64,000 nt of DNA from Oligoflexia bacterium (GTDB taxonomy: Bacteria > Bdellovibrionota > UBA1018), in the NCBI GenBank assembly GCA_014378465.1, contig JACMNQ010000078.1:1-64000 (forward strand), given 5' to 3'. Positions within the stretch are counted from its first letter, which is position 1; the number at the start of each line of letters is the position of its first letter. Below, piece after piece: positions 1-8,334 of this stretch. Below the pieces are notes generated by a model. The model was not told the origin of the DNA. It made no database searches and was given only the letters and a program-made list of their open reading frames with translations. Made by a program: the position numbers and the translations under genes.

Positions 1-583
1 CGCTCACTTTCAGCGAATCGCTCCAGAGTCTTTCGAAGACCACTGACGTCGCCCCCAGCGCCAGAGACGGAAAAGCGCCATCATCAATTTCGCCGTGGCC
101 CACGATGAGAAGTCGATCCCAAAGCTGCTTGAGCGCCCGGGTGTACATCTTTTCGTTGTCCTTGCCACTGAGTTCACTGAGTTTTCGGATCATCTTTCCG
201 GAGAGAGGCGAATCACTTTGAAGAATTTCAAAAACGGTTTGGGCGGCTCTGGAAAGATCCCGCTTCAGGATTCTCTCCTCGAGGCCGGAGTTGAGGACCC
301 GAAGCGCCGAAGTGAACAGCTTCTTTGAGAAAAAAGTCGCGCGTCCCCGGTACCATTTCGCATAGACGACTTTTCCGGAACGCGAAAGTTCCTCACGCAA
401 GTGCCAGAGTCTCGCGACGCGGTCGTCCCCGCCTTCGTCCCATTCCCATTTCATCTGGCTGCGAGGATGGAACGAAGACCAGAGTGACACCGGTTCCTTC
501 TGATTGTTGAGGGGAAACACAAGCAGCATTCCCTGTTTTTCGATCGCGGCGATCCCGGCGGAAAGGACTTCTTTTTCGTTCAT
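1..583 (-). CDS. Partial conserved hypothetical protein, possibly winged-helix (AlkZ-related)
   Basis: An open frame runs from an ATG at 583 down to the left edge without a stop, giving 194 residues of a longer protein. Its first 100 residues contain a compact block rich in W, R and K (WSSFHPR, then LWHLREELSRSGKVVYAKWYRGRA), and the later part (residues about 120-170) looks like a helix-turn-helix or winged-helix segment with the repeated pattern LSELSGKDNEKMYTRALKQL. This resembles proteins annotated as AlkZ-related in Bdellovibrio-like bacteria, but that is recollection, not a search. No clear ribosome binding site precedes the ATG. It is divergent from the PPK2 gene, with 52 bases between the two starts. 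Function not assigned. Confidence 0.6.
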   Translation of the reverse strand, partial: MNEKEVLSAGIAAIEKQGMLLVFPLNNQKEPVSLWSSFHPRSQMKWEWDEGGDDRVARLWHLREELSRSGKVVYAKWYRGRATFFSKKLFTSALRVLNSGLEERILKRDLSRAAQTVFEILQSDSPLSGKMIRKLSELSGKDNEKMYTRALKQLWDRLLIVGHGEIDDGAFPSLALGATSVVFERLWSDSLKVS

Positions 584-635
584 GATATGACTTGCTGAGC
601 AAAGACTATTCCAAATGCTCGTGTAAGTTGATGAG

Positions 636-1442
636 ATGGCACACTCCCCTTCTCTCAGTCGTCTGCTGAAAAAAGAAACTTTTCCTCACCTGGGCACGCC
701 AGAAGGAAAGAAAGCGGACGAGAGAGTGAAGGATCTTCAGAACCAGATCCTGAGGATCCAGCAGGGACTCTTCCATCAGAAGGGTCGGGCGGTCATCGCA
801 CTCGAAGGTTTTGACGCCTCAGGAAAAGGCGGCTTCATCCGTCGCCTGACTGAGAAACTGGATCCTCGCGGAGTCACCGTTCACCCGATCGCCGCACCGA
901 GTCCGCAGGATCAGGCGAAACATTACCTTTACCGGTTCTGGCAAAGACTTCCTGCGGCGGGAACCCTCGCCGTCTTTGACCGCACCTGGTACGGGCGTGT
1001 TCTGGTCGAAAGAGTGGATCACCTCATCCCTCCTCCCGCCTGGAAACGGGCCTATCAGGAGATCAACGAGTTTGAAAGAATGCTCACGGATGACGGGATC
1101 CACCTCATCAAGGTCTTTCTGGCCATTGACCGGGACGAACAGTACCGGAGATTTGAAGCTCGCCTGAAAGACCCTTATAAACAGTGGAAATTGACGGAAG
1201 ACGACATTCGAGCGCGCAAGAAGTGGAAGGACTACGTCAAAGCCACGGATGACCTCCTGAGGGAGACGCACACGAAGTGGGCTCCCTGGACCGTCATCCC
1301 CGCCAATGACAAGGGCCACGCGAGAATCCAGGGCCTGGAGCTGATCGAAGAGTCCCTGCATTCCTATGGAAAGTGGATGGAGAAAAAAGCTTCTCAGGGG
1401 CGCGAGGACTCCCTGGAAAAACTTCTTTCCAAACTTAAATGA
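636..1442 (+). CDS. ppk2: Polyphosphate kinase 2 family protein (PPK2)
   Basis: A 268-residue single-domain PPK2, the usual length for the one-domain class. PPK2 enzymes transfer phosphate between polyphosphate and nucleoside mono- or diphosphates in the cytoplasm, mostly in the direction of nucleotide synthesis. The Walker A region is EGFDASGKGGFIRRL (about residues 57-71), the Walker B/lid region is VFDRTWYGRVLVERVD (about 112-127), and the conserved KVFLAIDRDEQYRRFEARL and WKLTEDD segments follow. Substrate (AMP or ADP) cannot be told from sequence alone. It is a single-gene unit; 148 bases separate it from the heme operon. Confidence 0.9.
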   Translation: MAHSPSLSRLLKKETFPHLGTPEGKKADERVKDLQNQILRIQQGLFHQKGRAVIALEGFDASGKGGFIRRLTEKLDPRGVTVHPIAAPSPQDQAKHYLYRFWQRLPAAGTLAVFDRTWYGRVLVERVDHLIPPPAWKRAYQEINEFERMLTDDGIHLIKVFLAIDRDEQYRRFEARLKDPYKQWKLTEDDIRARKKWKDYVKATDDLLRETHTKWAPWTVIPANDKGHARIQGLELIEESLHSYGKWMEKKASQGREDSLEKLLSKLK

Positions 1443-1552
1443 ATCATCACCTCCAAGTAATTGAAATTGTTCATTAAAATAGCATGACTGGCTTTTCTCA
1501 ACCTACAGCTAAACTGTGCAATCCATTCGTTATTTTAGGCTGTGACAGTACG

Positions 1553-1584
1553 TTGACAATTCAAAGGGCTCCGCACCTTAGGCT
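1553..1584 (+). promoter_or_regulatory. Possible promoter of the heme operon
   Basis: A perfect TTGACA lies at 1553-1558, preceded by a second TGACA at 1543-1547. The best -10-like hexamer is TAGGCT at 1579-1584, which leaves a 20-base spacer, longer than ideal. If used, transcription would begin almost at the hemA ATG (1591), giving a leaderless or nearly leaderless message, which would agree with the lack of a convincing ribosome binding site. Weak call. Confidence 0.3.
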
Positions 1585-1590
1585 ATTGGA

Positions 1591-2583
1591 ATGGAGTCGT
1601 TGCGTAATCTCTGTGTCGCCCATCTGAGCAAGTCTGGAGCAGGACCACTTCCCTCAGCTCCCGCTTTGCTTTCTTCCGGGCCCAATGGAGAAATCCTGTT
1701 TCTCGACACCTGTCAGCGATGGCTGTGGGTCTTCTCCTCAAAATCAGAACGGGCCTGTTCCCATTTTTCGCAACTCGAAGTTTTTCGAGGCGAAGAGGCT
1801 TACCGTTTTCTCCTTTCCGTCGCAACTGGACTGGAGAGCCGCCTCCAGGGCGAGACCAATATCTTTGGACAGATCAAGGAAGCGTGGGGAAATCAGGTTT
1901 CTCATCACGGTTGGATGCAGAAACTTTTTGAAGACACGAAAGAAATCCGCAGCCTCTACCTCAACAGCCTGGGCCGTCCCTCTTACGGCAAACTGGTGGC
2001 GGAATTTCTGAAACAGCATCCTTCCGACAAAGGAACGATTCTCATCCTGGGTGCCGGAGATATTGCCAAGAGTGTGGTTCCGGAACTCAACGCGAACCCC
2101 CACCTTTCCCTTTCGCTTTGGAACCGCAGTCCTGAAAAAGCGGAACGCCTGCGCGACGAACTGAACATGAACCGTTCTCTTCAGGCTCCGTCTTGCCAAG
2201 GTGCACCTGCAATCCAGATTTCCAATGACCAGCTGGATCAGGCATGGAAAGAGGCTTCCCACGTCCTCATCTGCATCCCTTTTGAGTCGAGGGACGACTT
2301 GCACAGGATTTCTCTCTGGAACTCAAGAGAGCTGTCGGCCGGTGGAGCTGTCCTTCATCTCGGTGGCTTCAAAAGTCAATCCGGCCCGTGGCAGGCTGAA
2401 GCCGATTTCTATGCGCTTGATGATCTGTTCTCACTTCAGACTGAAAATGATACGGATGTCGGGCAACAGCGCTTGAAGCAGCTCGCGAGAGCTCGCAGGG
2501 CCTGCATTGAGAAAGCTAAACTCAGGGTCCTGGGCTCAAGCCTCTCACATGGCTGGGAAGACCTCGCCGCTTTCGCATTTTAA
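1591..2583 (+). CDS. hemA: Glutamyl-tRNA reductase, short form
   Basis: First gene of the heme operon. HemA reduces glutamyl-tRNA(Glu) with NADPH to glutamate-1-semialdehyde, the substrate of HemL encoded in the same operon. The N-terminal catalytic region has LDTCQRWLW with Cys41 as the expected thioester nucleophile and Arg43 conserved; the usual motif is S-T-C-N-R, so the Asn is Gln here. GLESRLQGETNIFGQIKEAW (residues 80-99) is the second catalytic signature. A Rossmann loop ILILGAGDIAKSV (150-162) marks the NADPH domain. At 330 residues it is roughly 80-100 shorter than most HemA proteins; the C-terminal dimerisation domain appears reduced or missing. No frameshift is apparent. Confidence 0.9.
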   Translation: MESLRNLCVAHLSKSGAGPLPSAPALLSSGPNGEILFLDTCQRWLWVFSSKSERACSHFSQLEVFRGEEAYRFLLSVATGLESRLQGETNIFGQIKEAWGNQVSHHGWMQKLFEDTKEIRSLYLNSLGRPSYGKLVAEFLKQHPSDKGTILILGAGDIAKSVVPELNANPHLSLSLWNRSPEKAERLRDELNMNRSLQAPSCQGAPAIQISNDQLDQAWKEASHVLICIPFESRDDLHRISLWNSRELSAGGAVLHLGGFKSQSGPWQAEADFYALDDLFSLQTENDTDVGQQRLKQLARARRACIEKAKLRVLGSSLSHGWEDLAAFAF

Positions 2584-2600
2584 AGAGTCAGGTTCAATTC

Positions 2601-4190
2601 ATGACAGAATCCAGGTCCGCAGACATCGTCCGACTCGGCACTCGAAAATCACTTCTCGCCTGGGCACAGAGCAGCTGGGTCGCTCGGGAAGTCGAACGCC
2701 ACAACCCGGGCATCCAGGTCGAACTCGTCGGGATCGAAACTCGAGGTGACAAGCTGCTGGACGTTTCGCTGCAGAAGACCGAGGGCAAGGAGTTCTTCGT
2801 CGCCGAAATTGATACGGCACTTCGAGCGGGCCAGGTGGATTTTACCGTGCACTCGATGAAGGACCTCAGCCTGGACCGACCTTCAGAGTTCACGCTCGGT
2901 GCGATTCCGAAACGCGAAAACAGTCGCGACGTCGTCCTTTTCGGTCCGTCCGCACTTCAAAGGATGAAAGACGGTCTCCCGGTCCGGATCGGAACCTCCT
3001 CTCCTCGTCGACTCGAAAATATTCCGCAGTTTCTCGAGAAGGCACTTCCTCATCAAACCGTGGATCAGTCCGTGAACTCGACTTCGGCCCAGTTGCGGGC
3101 GCCTTGCCGAGTCGAGTTCGTTGATATTCGCGGCAACGTGAATTCGCGCCTCGGACGAGTTCATGAAGCCGTCGACCACCCGAAATACCTGGACGCGGTG
3201 GTGCTGGCCTTTGCAGGCATCATTCGCCTCTGGGCGGATGAGAATGGCCGCAAGGAACTGACACGCATTCTTGAAAGCGTGCGCTGGATGGTTCTGCCGC
3301 TTCAGAATTCACCGTCTGCTCCAGCTCAGGGAGCCCTCGCGATCGAATGTCGAAGTGATGATTCGCGGATCAAGGCTCTTCTCGCTCCGCTGCACCATCT
3401 CCCCACTGGGGAACATGTCGCGCAGGAACGTGCTCTTCTTGCCGAATGGGGCGGGGGCTGCCACCAGAAATTCGGCGCTTCTTCGATCTCTCATCCGGAA
3501 CTTGGAAATCTTTTTTACGTTCGTGGAAAGAAGCCGGATCAGACTTTCGTGGATGAACTGGTCTGGAAATTGCCTGCTCCACCTCACACTCCGGCGCAGC
3601 CCTGGGATGGTTCCGATTGGAGAAAAAAGCTCAAGGAGCTGCCGCTCGAACCTCAGGCTCTGCCTGAAAAATTCGCGGCGGTTTTCGTGGCTCATCACCG
3701 CGCCGTCAGCACACCCGCTCTCGTTCAAAGCCTCGAGAGCGCAAGGGTCTGGACCTCGGGGACCACGAGCTGGTTTGACCTCGCCAAAAAAGGGATCTGG
3801 GTCGAAGGCTGTGCCGAGGGACTGGGCTTTGAATTCCTGGCTCCGGGACTTCATGAAGCCGTGCTTCGCCTGCCGGAGCTTCCAAACTGGACGGTCCTCA
3901 CTCATCAACAGGCTCTCAGTGGCTGGCCACAGTCGCGCGCGTTCGCGACTTACGAAGTGCTGCCGCCGTCGGAAGACGTCCTGGATACTTTTCGCGAAGA
4001 ATTGAAACATGCCACTCACCTTTACTGGTCCAGCGGTTCCCTTTTTGATCTGCTGAAACCCTCAGTCCGTTCGGGCGCTCACCATTCTTGCGGAGCAGGC
4101 AAGACGGCAACTCATCTCAGAAATTCCGGAATCACCCCTCAGGTTTTTCCGTCCTACGAAAGTTGGAAAAAATGGCTCAATCTCCCCTGA
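2601..4190 (+). CDS. hemC: Porphobilinogen deaminase fused to a uroporphyrinogen-III synthase-like domain
   Basis: The N-terminal ~310 residues are hydroxymethylbilane synthase: VRLGTRKSLLAWAQSSWV at the start, FTVHSMKDLS, IGTSSPRRLENI, IRGNVNSRLGRV, and WGGGCHQKFGA with Cys287 as the site for the dipyrromethane cofactor. Typical HemC ends near 310; this protein has 529 residues. The remaining ~190 residues resemble HemD weakly: a long segment ending in LYWSSGSLFDLL, CGAGKTATHLRNSGITPQ and SYESWKKWL, matching the HemD pattern of an FTSxxxV strand, an IGxxTAxxL loop and a terminal helix. No separate hemD occurs in the operon, so a HemC-HemD fusion that makes and cyclises hydroxymethylbilane is inferred. 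It starts 17 bases after hemA and overlaps hemB. Confidence 0.88.
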   Translation: MTESRSADIVRLGTRKSLLAWAQSSWVAREVERHNPGIQVELVGIETRGDKLLDVSLQKTEGKEFFVAEIDTALRAGQVDFTVHSMKDLSLDRPSEFTLGAIPKRENSRDVVLFGPSALQRMKDGLPVRIGTSSPRRLENIPQFLEKALPHQTVDQSVNSTSAQLRAPCRVEFVDIRGNVNSRLGRVHEAVDHPKYLDAVVLAFAGIIRLWADENGRKELTRILESVRWMVLPLQNSPSAPAQGALAIECRSDDSRIKALLAPLHHLPTGEHVAQERALLAEWGGGCHQKFGASSISHPELGNLFYVRGKKPDQTFVDELVWKLPAPPHTPAQPWDGSDWRKKLKELPLEPQALPEKFAAVFVAHHRAVSTPALVQSLESARVWTSGTTSWFDLAKKGIWVEGCAEGLGFEFLAPGLHEAVLRLPELPNWTVLTHQQALSGWPQSRAFATYEVLPPSEDVLDTFREELKHATHLYWSSGSLFDLLKPSVRSGAHHSCGAGKTATHLRNSGITPQVFPSYESWKKWLNLP

Positions 4191-5197
4191 ATTCACAGAC
4201 AGTCCCGATGACCTTGCGCAGACTTCGCCAGAGTGCACTCACGCGTCAACTCGTGCGCGAAATCCGAGTGACGCAGGAACAGCTGATTCAGCCTCACTTC
4301 GTCATTGAGGGATTGAAGACTCGTGAAACCATCCCGGGCCTCACGGGAGTTCACCGCGAAACTCCGGACACTCTGCTCCACCAGGTGGAAAAGGACCTCG
4401 AAGCCGGCGTGAACAAACTCCTTCTGTTCAGCGTGCCGGCGAAAAAAGCCCTTCAGGGTTTTGACTCCAGTTTCACCGCAGGCCAGATCCGCGCCCTCAA
4501 ACAGCGATTTGGAAACGACCTCTGGGTCTCGGTCGACGTCTGCCTCTGCTCTTCGACCTCCCATGGACAGTGCGGTGTTCTGAATCCGGAAGGCAACCAT
4601 GTCGAGAATTCATCCACTGTCGGAGAACTCGCCCGAGCGGCGCTCGCCTTCTCCGAAGCGGGCGCTGATTGCGTGGCACCGAGTGACATGATGGACGGCC
4701 GGATCGCGGCGATTCGCAAAGCACTCGATTCTGGCGTGAATCCTCGCGCGGAGCACACGCTCATCATGAGTTACTCGGCAAAATTTCATTCCAGATTCTA
4801 CGGACCTTTTCGAGCGGCCGCCGACTCCGCCCCGAAGGGCGGAGGAGCGCTCAAGGACCGCGCCACTTATCAGATCGATCCAGGCAGGCCATCGGACGCG
4901 CTCCTGAGCTCACTTCGGGATGTCGAAGAAGGTGCGGACATCCTGATGGTGAAACCGGCGCTTCCCTATCTCGACGTCCTCAAGGAGTTGTCGCAGAAAA
5001 TCCACAAGCCCTGGGCCGTCTACGAAGTGAGCGGCGAATTCGCCGCGATTGAGCTCATGGCGGCGCAGGGAATGATCAGCGGTCCGCAGGCTCATCTCGA
5101 GTCCTGGATCTCGTGCATCCGGGCCGGGGCATCCATGATCATCACTTACGGCGCACGCGAATCGAAGGAATGGCTCAAATTTCAAGACAGTCTGTGA
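4172..5197 (+). CDS. hemB: Delta-aminolevulinic acid dehydratase (porphobilinogen synthase)
   Basis: Condenses two 5-aminolevulinate molecules to porphobilinogen. The metal-binding signature is DVCLCSSTSHGQCGVL with three cysteines, which suggests a zinc-type enzyme; the two catalytic lysines are in SYSAKFHSRFYGPFR and DILMVKPALPYLDVL. From ATG 4172 the protein has 341 residues, usual for HemB. A start at 4208 (MTLRRLRQ) would also fit the family N-terminus; an upstream in-frame start at 4088 would lie deep inside hemC and is not needed. The 4172 start overlaps the end of hemC by 19 bases, which suggests translational coupling. Confidence 0.93.
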   Translation: MAQSPLNSQTVPMTLRRLRQSALTRQLVREIRVTQEQLIQPHFVIEGLKTRETIPGLTGVHRETPDTLLHQVEKDLEAGVNKLLLFSVPAKKALQGFDSSFTAGQIRALKQRFGNDLWVSVDVCLCSSTSHGQCGVLNPEGNHVENSSTVGELARAALAFSEAGADCVAPSDMMDGRIAAIRKALDSGVNPRAEHTLIMSYSAKFHSRFYGPFRAAADSAPKGGGALKDRATYQIDPGRPSDALLSSLRDVEEGADILMVKPALPYLDVLKELSQKIHKPWAVYEVSGEFAAIELMAAQGMISGPQAHLESWISCIRAGASMIITYGARESKEWLKFQDSL

Positions 5198-5221
5198 AAA
5201 ATTTTAAAAATGAAATGAAGA

Positions 5222-5237
5222 GGGCTCACGCGAGCCC
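5222..5237 (+). promoter_or_regulatory. Stem-loop directly upstream of the hemL ribosome binding site
   Basis: A six-base-pair GC-rich stem, GGGCTC / GAGCCC with an ACGC loop, sits five bases before the AGGAG at 5242-5246 that serves hemL. It lacks a T-tract, so it is not an intrinsic terminator; it might stabilise a processed message or modulate hemL translation. The 55-base gap it occupies is the largest between genes of the heme operon. Confidence 0.3.
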
Positions 5238-5252
5238 CGACAGGAGACCCTC

Positions 5253-6563
5253 ATGATTGAACTCAACACCAAAAAATCGGAAGCCTTCATGGAACGTGCT
5301 CGCAAGGTCGCGCCGGGTGGAGTCCACTCCCCCGTACGCGGCTTTCGCGGGGTGGGCGGCACGCCTCGCTTCATCGCTTCTGCAAAAGGAGCGCAACTCA
5401 CGGACGTGGATGGGAATTCGTACATCGACTACTGCATGTCCTGGGGCCCGCTCCTCTTCGGACATCAGGACCCTGAAATCGCGGAAGTCGTTCGCGAAGC
5501 CTTGACTCGCGGCTGGTCCTACGGCGCTGCGGAACCCCTCTCCCTTGAACTCGCCGAGTTCATGACTCACGAAATCGCGTGCCTCGAGAAAGTTCGCTTC
5601 GTCAATTCCGGAACCGAAGCGGTCATGTCGGCTCTTCGAGTCGCGCGTGCGGCGACGGGACGGCCGAAAATTCTCAAATTCGAAGGCTGCTACCACGGTC
5701 ACGTGGATTCGATGCTCGTCAAGGCGGGCTCGGGCCTTGCCGAAATGGCTTCGCCCGACAGTGCGGGTGTATCCGCATCCGTGGCCGCCGAAACGATCGT
5801 CGTCCCCCTCAATGATCCTCAGGCCCTCGAAGCCGCTTTTGAACTCCACGGCAAGGAGATCGCCGCGATCATCGTCGAGCCTATCCCGGCCAACAATGGA
5901 CTGCTGCTTCAGAACGCGGATTTCCTGCCCTCCCTCTTTCGTGTGGCGAAGAAGTACGGCTCGCTGGTCATCTTCGACGAAGTCATCACGGGCTTTCGCG
6001 TCGCGCTCGGAGGCATGGCTGAACGTACGGGCCTGACTCCCGACCTCGTCACTTATGGAAAGATCATCGGCGGGGGCTTTCCGGTCGGAGCTTACGGCGG
6101 ACGCGCGGAGCTGATGGATCAGGTGGCTCCGGCAGGTCCGGTCTACCAGGCGGGAACTTTGAGCGCCAATCCGATCGCGATGAGCGCGGGTCTCGCGATG
6201 CTGAAGAAAATCAAACGCGAAAATCCCTACCCGGTGCTGGAATCCAGAACCCGTGAACTGGCCGCCTCTCTTGAAAAAGCTTTGCCAGGAGTCCAGATCC
6301 AGACGGATGCCTCTCTCTTCTGGCCGATTTTCGCGCCTTTGAGTTCAAAGAAGAAGGTTCGGACTCCCGCTGATTTTCCGGAAGGTCAGAAGGAGCAGTA
6401 TTCGAAGCTCTTTCACTTTCTGCTTTCAAAGGGCATCTACCTGCCGCCCAGCGGCTATGAAGTCTCTTTTCTTTCGACCGCTCACGACACCGCTTCGATC
6501 CAGGCTCTCGTCAGAGGATTTGAAGAGTTCCATCAGGCTCACCCCCTTCAGAAAGCACCATGA
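5253..6563 (+). CDS. hemL: Glutamate-1-semialdehyde 2,1-aminomutase
   Basis: PLP-dependent mutase that turns glutamate-1-semialdehyde into 5-aminolevulinate, the second half of the C5 pathway started by HemA. Its 436 residues match the family length. Visible signatures are [16 protein letters not shown] at the N-terminus, [22 protein letters not shown], the cofactor aspartate in [11 protein letters not shown], and the Schiff-base lysine in [23 protein letters not shown] at 5242-5246 fixes the start. The stop overlaps the start of the following kinase gene by 4 bases (ATGA), tying the sensor to heme gene expression. Confidence 0.96.
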   Translation: MIELNTKKSEAFMERARKVAPGGVHSPVRGFRGVGGTPRFIASAKGAQLTDVDGNSYIDYCMSWGPLLFGHQDPEIAEVVREALTRGWSYGAAEPLSLELAEFMTHEIACLEKVRFVNSGTEAVMSALRVARAATGRPKILKFEGCYHGHVDSMLVKAGSGLAEMASPDSAGVSASVAAETIVVPLNDPQALEAAFELHGKEIAAIIVEPIPANNGLLLQNADFLPSLFRVAKKYGSLVIFDEVITGFRVALGGMAERTGLTPDLVTYGKIIGGGFPVGAYGGRAELMDQVAPAGPVYQAGTLSANPIAMSAGLAMLKKIKRENPYPVLESRTRELAASLEKALPGVQIQTDASLFWPIFAPLSSKKKVRTPADFPEGQKEQYSKLFHFLLSKGIYLPPSGYEVSFLSTAHDTASIQALVRGFEEFHQAHPLQKAP

Positions 6564-7564
6564 CCGGCAAAGGCACGCTCACTCGCAAATCTCAGCACCG
6601 CTTCAAGATCCTGATGACCGCTCAGGTGCTTTGGGTGGTGCTCGTGTTTCTGCTCGGGGCCTGGTGGAGTCACCTCGTCCTGAAACAGGCTCAGAGGATT
6701 TCCGTGCTTGAGCTGCAGCTGGGGATCCGCCAGGTCGCGGGCGAGTTGCCCTGGGAAAAAACCCAGCGCATGCTTTATTGGGAATCGGCGTCTTTTCTCT
6801 TTTTTCTGCTGGCGAGCATGGGCGTGTTCATCTGGTTCTACTGGCAGGACGTGAGAAGGGCACGCTCCATCCAGGCCTTCTTCGCGTCGGTCACCCATGA
6901 GCTTCGCACTCCTCTCACCAGCATCCGCCTTCAGGCTGAATTTCTTGCGGAGACCACGGATCAGCCGCAACTTGCGGAAAGATTGATCCAGGATACGGTT
7001 CGACTGGAAACCCAGGTGGAACGCACCTTGGAACTCGCGCGCATGGAAGGTGGGGGCCCGCTTCACCTGCAGCCCCTCAACCTGAGACTGATCATCGAAA
7101 GATTTCTGAAGACCTGGACCCTTCCCTACACGAGTTCAGTGAAGATCGACAATCAGGTCAAGGATCTCGACATCTCGGCGGATCCAAGCGCCCTCCAGAT
7201 CATCCTCAAGAACATCGTCGAAAACTCGATTCGTCATGGCACCCCCATTGCTGCCCCCGGTTCCGCCACCAGTGTCTCAGGCGAAGCCGGCGTCGTCAGA
7301 ATCACCCTCAGCGCGGAGAAGACCGATCGGCACATCACGCTTCACATTCAGGACAGCGGCAATCGCTTTCAGGGAGATCCCTGGAAACTTGGGGAGCTTT
7401 TTCACAAGGGGCCGAATTCTCAGGGCGCTGGCGTCGGACTTTACCTCGTCAACGTCCTGATGAAACGCATGGGAGGCAAGACTCGCTACGCCGTTCAGAA
7501 CGGCTTCCGGGTTTCCCTGCAGTTCCCGGCAGCTCCACTCGGAGAAACGGGAGGAGCCAGCTGA
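6560..7564 (+). CDS. Membrane sensor histidine kinase embedded in the heme operon
   Basis: A 334-residue kinase with two predicted membrane segments (about residues 20-41 and 76-95) separated by a short loop of only ~32 residues, so little room for a periplasmic sensor domain; a signal sensed in or near the membrane is plausible. The dimerisation/phosphoacceptor motif [18 protein letters not shown] has His113. The N-box is [12 protein letters not shown], and a G-box region [20 protein letters not shown] closes the ATPase domain. It overlaps hemL upstream by 4 bases and the regulator gene downstream by 1 base. Its partner is almost certainly the adjacent regulator. The signal is unknown; heme, a porphyrin intermediate or oxygen are inferences from context. 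Confidence 0.92.
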   Translation: MTGKGTLTRKSQHRFKILMTAQVLWVVLVFLLGAWWSHLVLKQAQRISVLELQLGIRQVAGELPWEKTQRMLYWESASFLFFLLASMGVFIWFYWQDVRRARSIQAFFASVTHELRTPLTSIRLQAEFLAETTDQPQLAERLIQDTVRLETQVERTLELARMEGGGPLHLQPLNLRLIIERFLKTWTLPYTSSVKIDNQVKDLDISADPSALQIILKNIVENSIRHGTPIAAPGSATSVSGEAGVVRITLSAEKTDRHITLHIQDSGNRFQGDPWKLGELFHKGPNSQGAGVGLYLVNVLMKRMGGKTRYAVQNGFRVSLQFPAAPLGETGGAS

Positions 7565-8334
7565 TGGTCAACTCTCCTTCCCTTCGAACTCCCGCTCGCC
7601 TGCTCGTGGTCGAAGACGAAAAGAATGTCGGTGCGACTTTGGTGGAGCGCCTCATCCGCGAAGGTTTCGAAGTGACGCTGGCGACGACGGTCGAAGCCGC
7701 GAAACTTGAAATTTCGAGACGCAAGTTTGATCTCGCACTTCTCGACATCGGACTGCCCGACGGTTCGGGTTTTGATGTCGCTGTCTACCTGAAGAGTCTG
7801 TCACGCGGGACTGCCATGATTTTTCTCTCCGCCTACGGGGACCCCGAGCACCGCGTGCAGGGATTGGAGCTCGGCGCCGAAGATTACGTCGTGAAGCCCT
7901 TTCACTTCAAGGAGCTCGTGCTCCGCATCGACAATGGTCTCAAACGCGCGAAATACATTCAGGCGGGCAGCGATACGGTGCAACTCGGTCGCGCACTCAT
8001 TCATTTTTCAAAATATGAGGCGATCATCGAGGGCAAGCCGCAGGAGCTCACCCATCGTGAAGTCGCCCTGCTCCGTTTTCTCGTGGAACGGAAAAACGCG
8101 GTGGTCAGTCGTGACGAGATCCTCGATCAGGTCTGGTCTGAAAATGAATTTCCCACTTCGCGGACCATCGACAACTTCATCATGCGGCTTCGCCGCTTCA
8201 TTGAACTGGATCCCGAGAAGCCTGAAATCATCCGCAGCGTCCGCGGTGTGGGCTATCAGCTGGTTCTCCCGGATTCTCACGGCGAAACTTCAGGGGTGCC
8301 GCCCGGCAACCCGGACAAGGAAACTTCATCATGA
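7564..8334 (+). CDS. OmpR-family response regulator embedded in the heme operon
   Basis: Receiver domain (residues about 12-125) with the acidic pair in VVEDEK, phospho-acceptor Asp61 in LLDIGLPDGSG, a Ser switch residue in FLSAYGD and the conserved Lys in DYVVKPFHFKE. A C-terminal winged helix (about 140-240) has ELTHREVALLRFLVERKNAVVSR in OmpR/PhoB style. At 256 residues it has a short extra polar tail. The gene overlaps the kinase by 1 base and hemE by 4 bases, so it is made with the pathway enzymes. The likely target is the operon itself, by autoregulation, but no binding site could be identified. Confidence 0.93.
   Translation: MVNSPSLRTPARLLVVEDEKNVGATLVERLIREGFEVTLATTVEAAKLEISRRKFDLALLDIGLPDGSGFDVAVYLKSLSRGTAMIFLSAYGDPEHRVQGLELGAEDYVVKPFHFKELVLRIDNGLKRAKYIQAGSDTVQLGRALIHFSKYEAIIEGKPQELTHREVALLRFLVERKNAVVSRDEILDQVWSENEFPTSRTIDNFIMRLRRFIELDPEKPEIIRSVRGVGYQLVLPDSHGETSGVPPGNPDKETSS

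Noticed and set aside
3309-4019. A 236-codon minus-strand frame inside the HemC-HemD gene
   Set aside because: Shadow frame, low-complexity composition rich in R and S, no motif.
5226-5849. A 207-codon minus-strand frame inside hemL
   Set aside because: Antisense shadow of an unmistakable hemL; no start signal.
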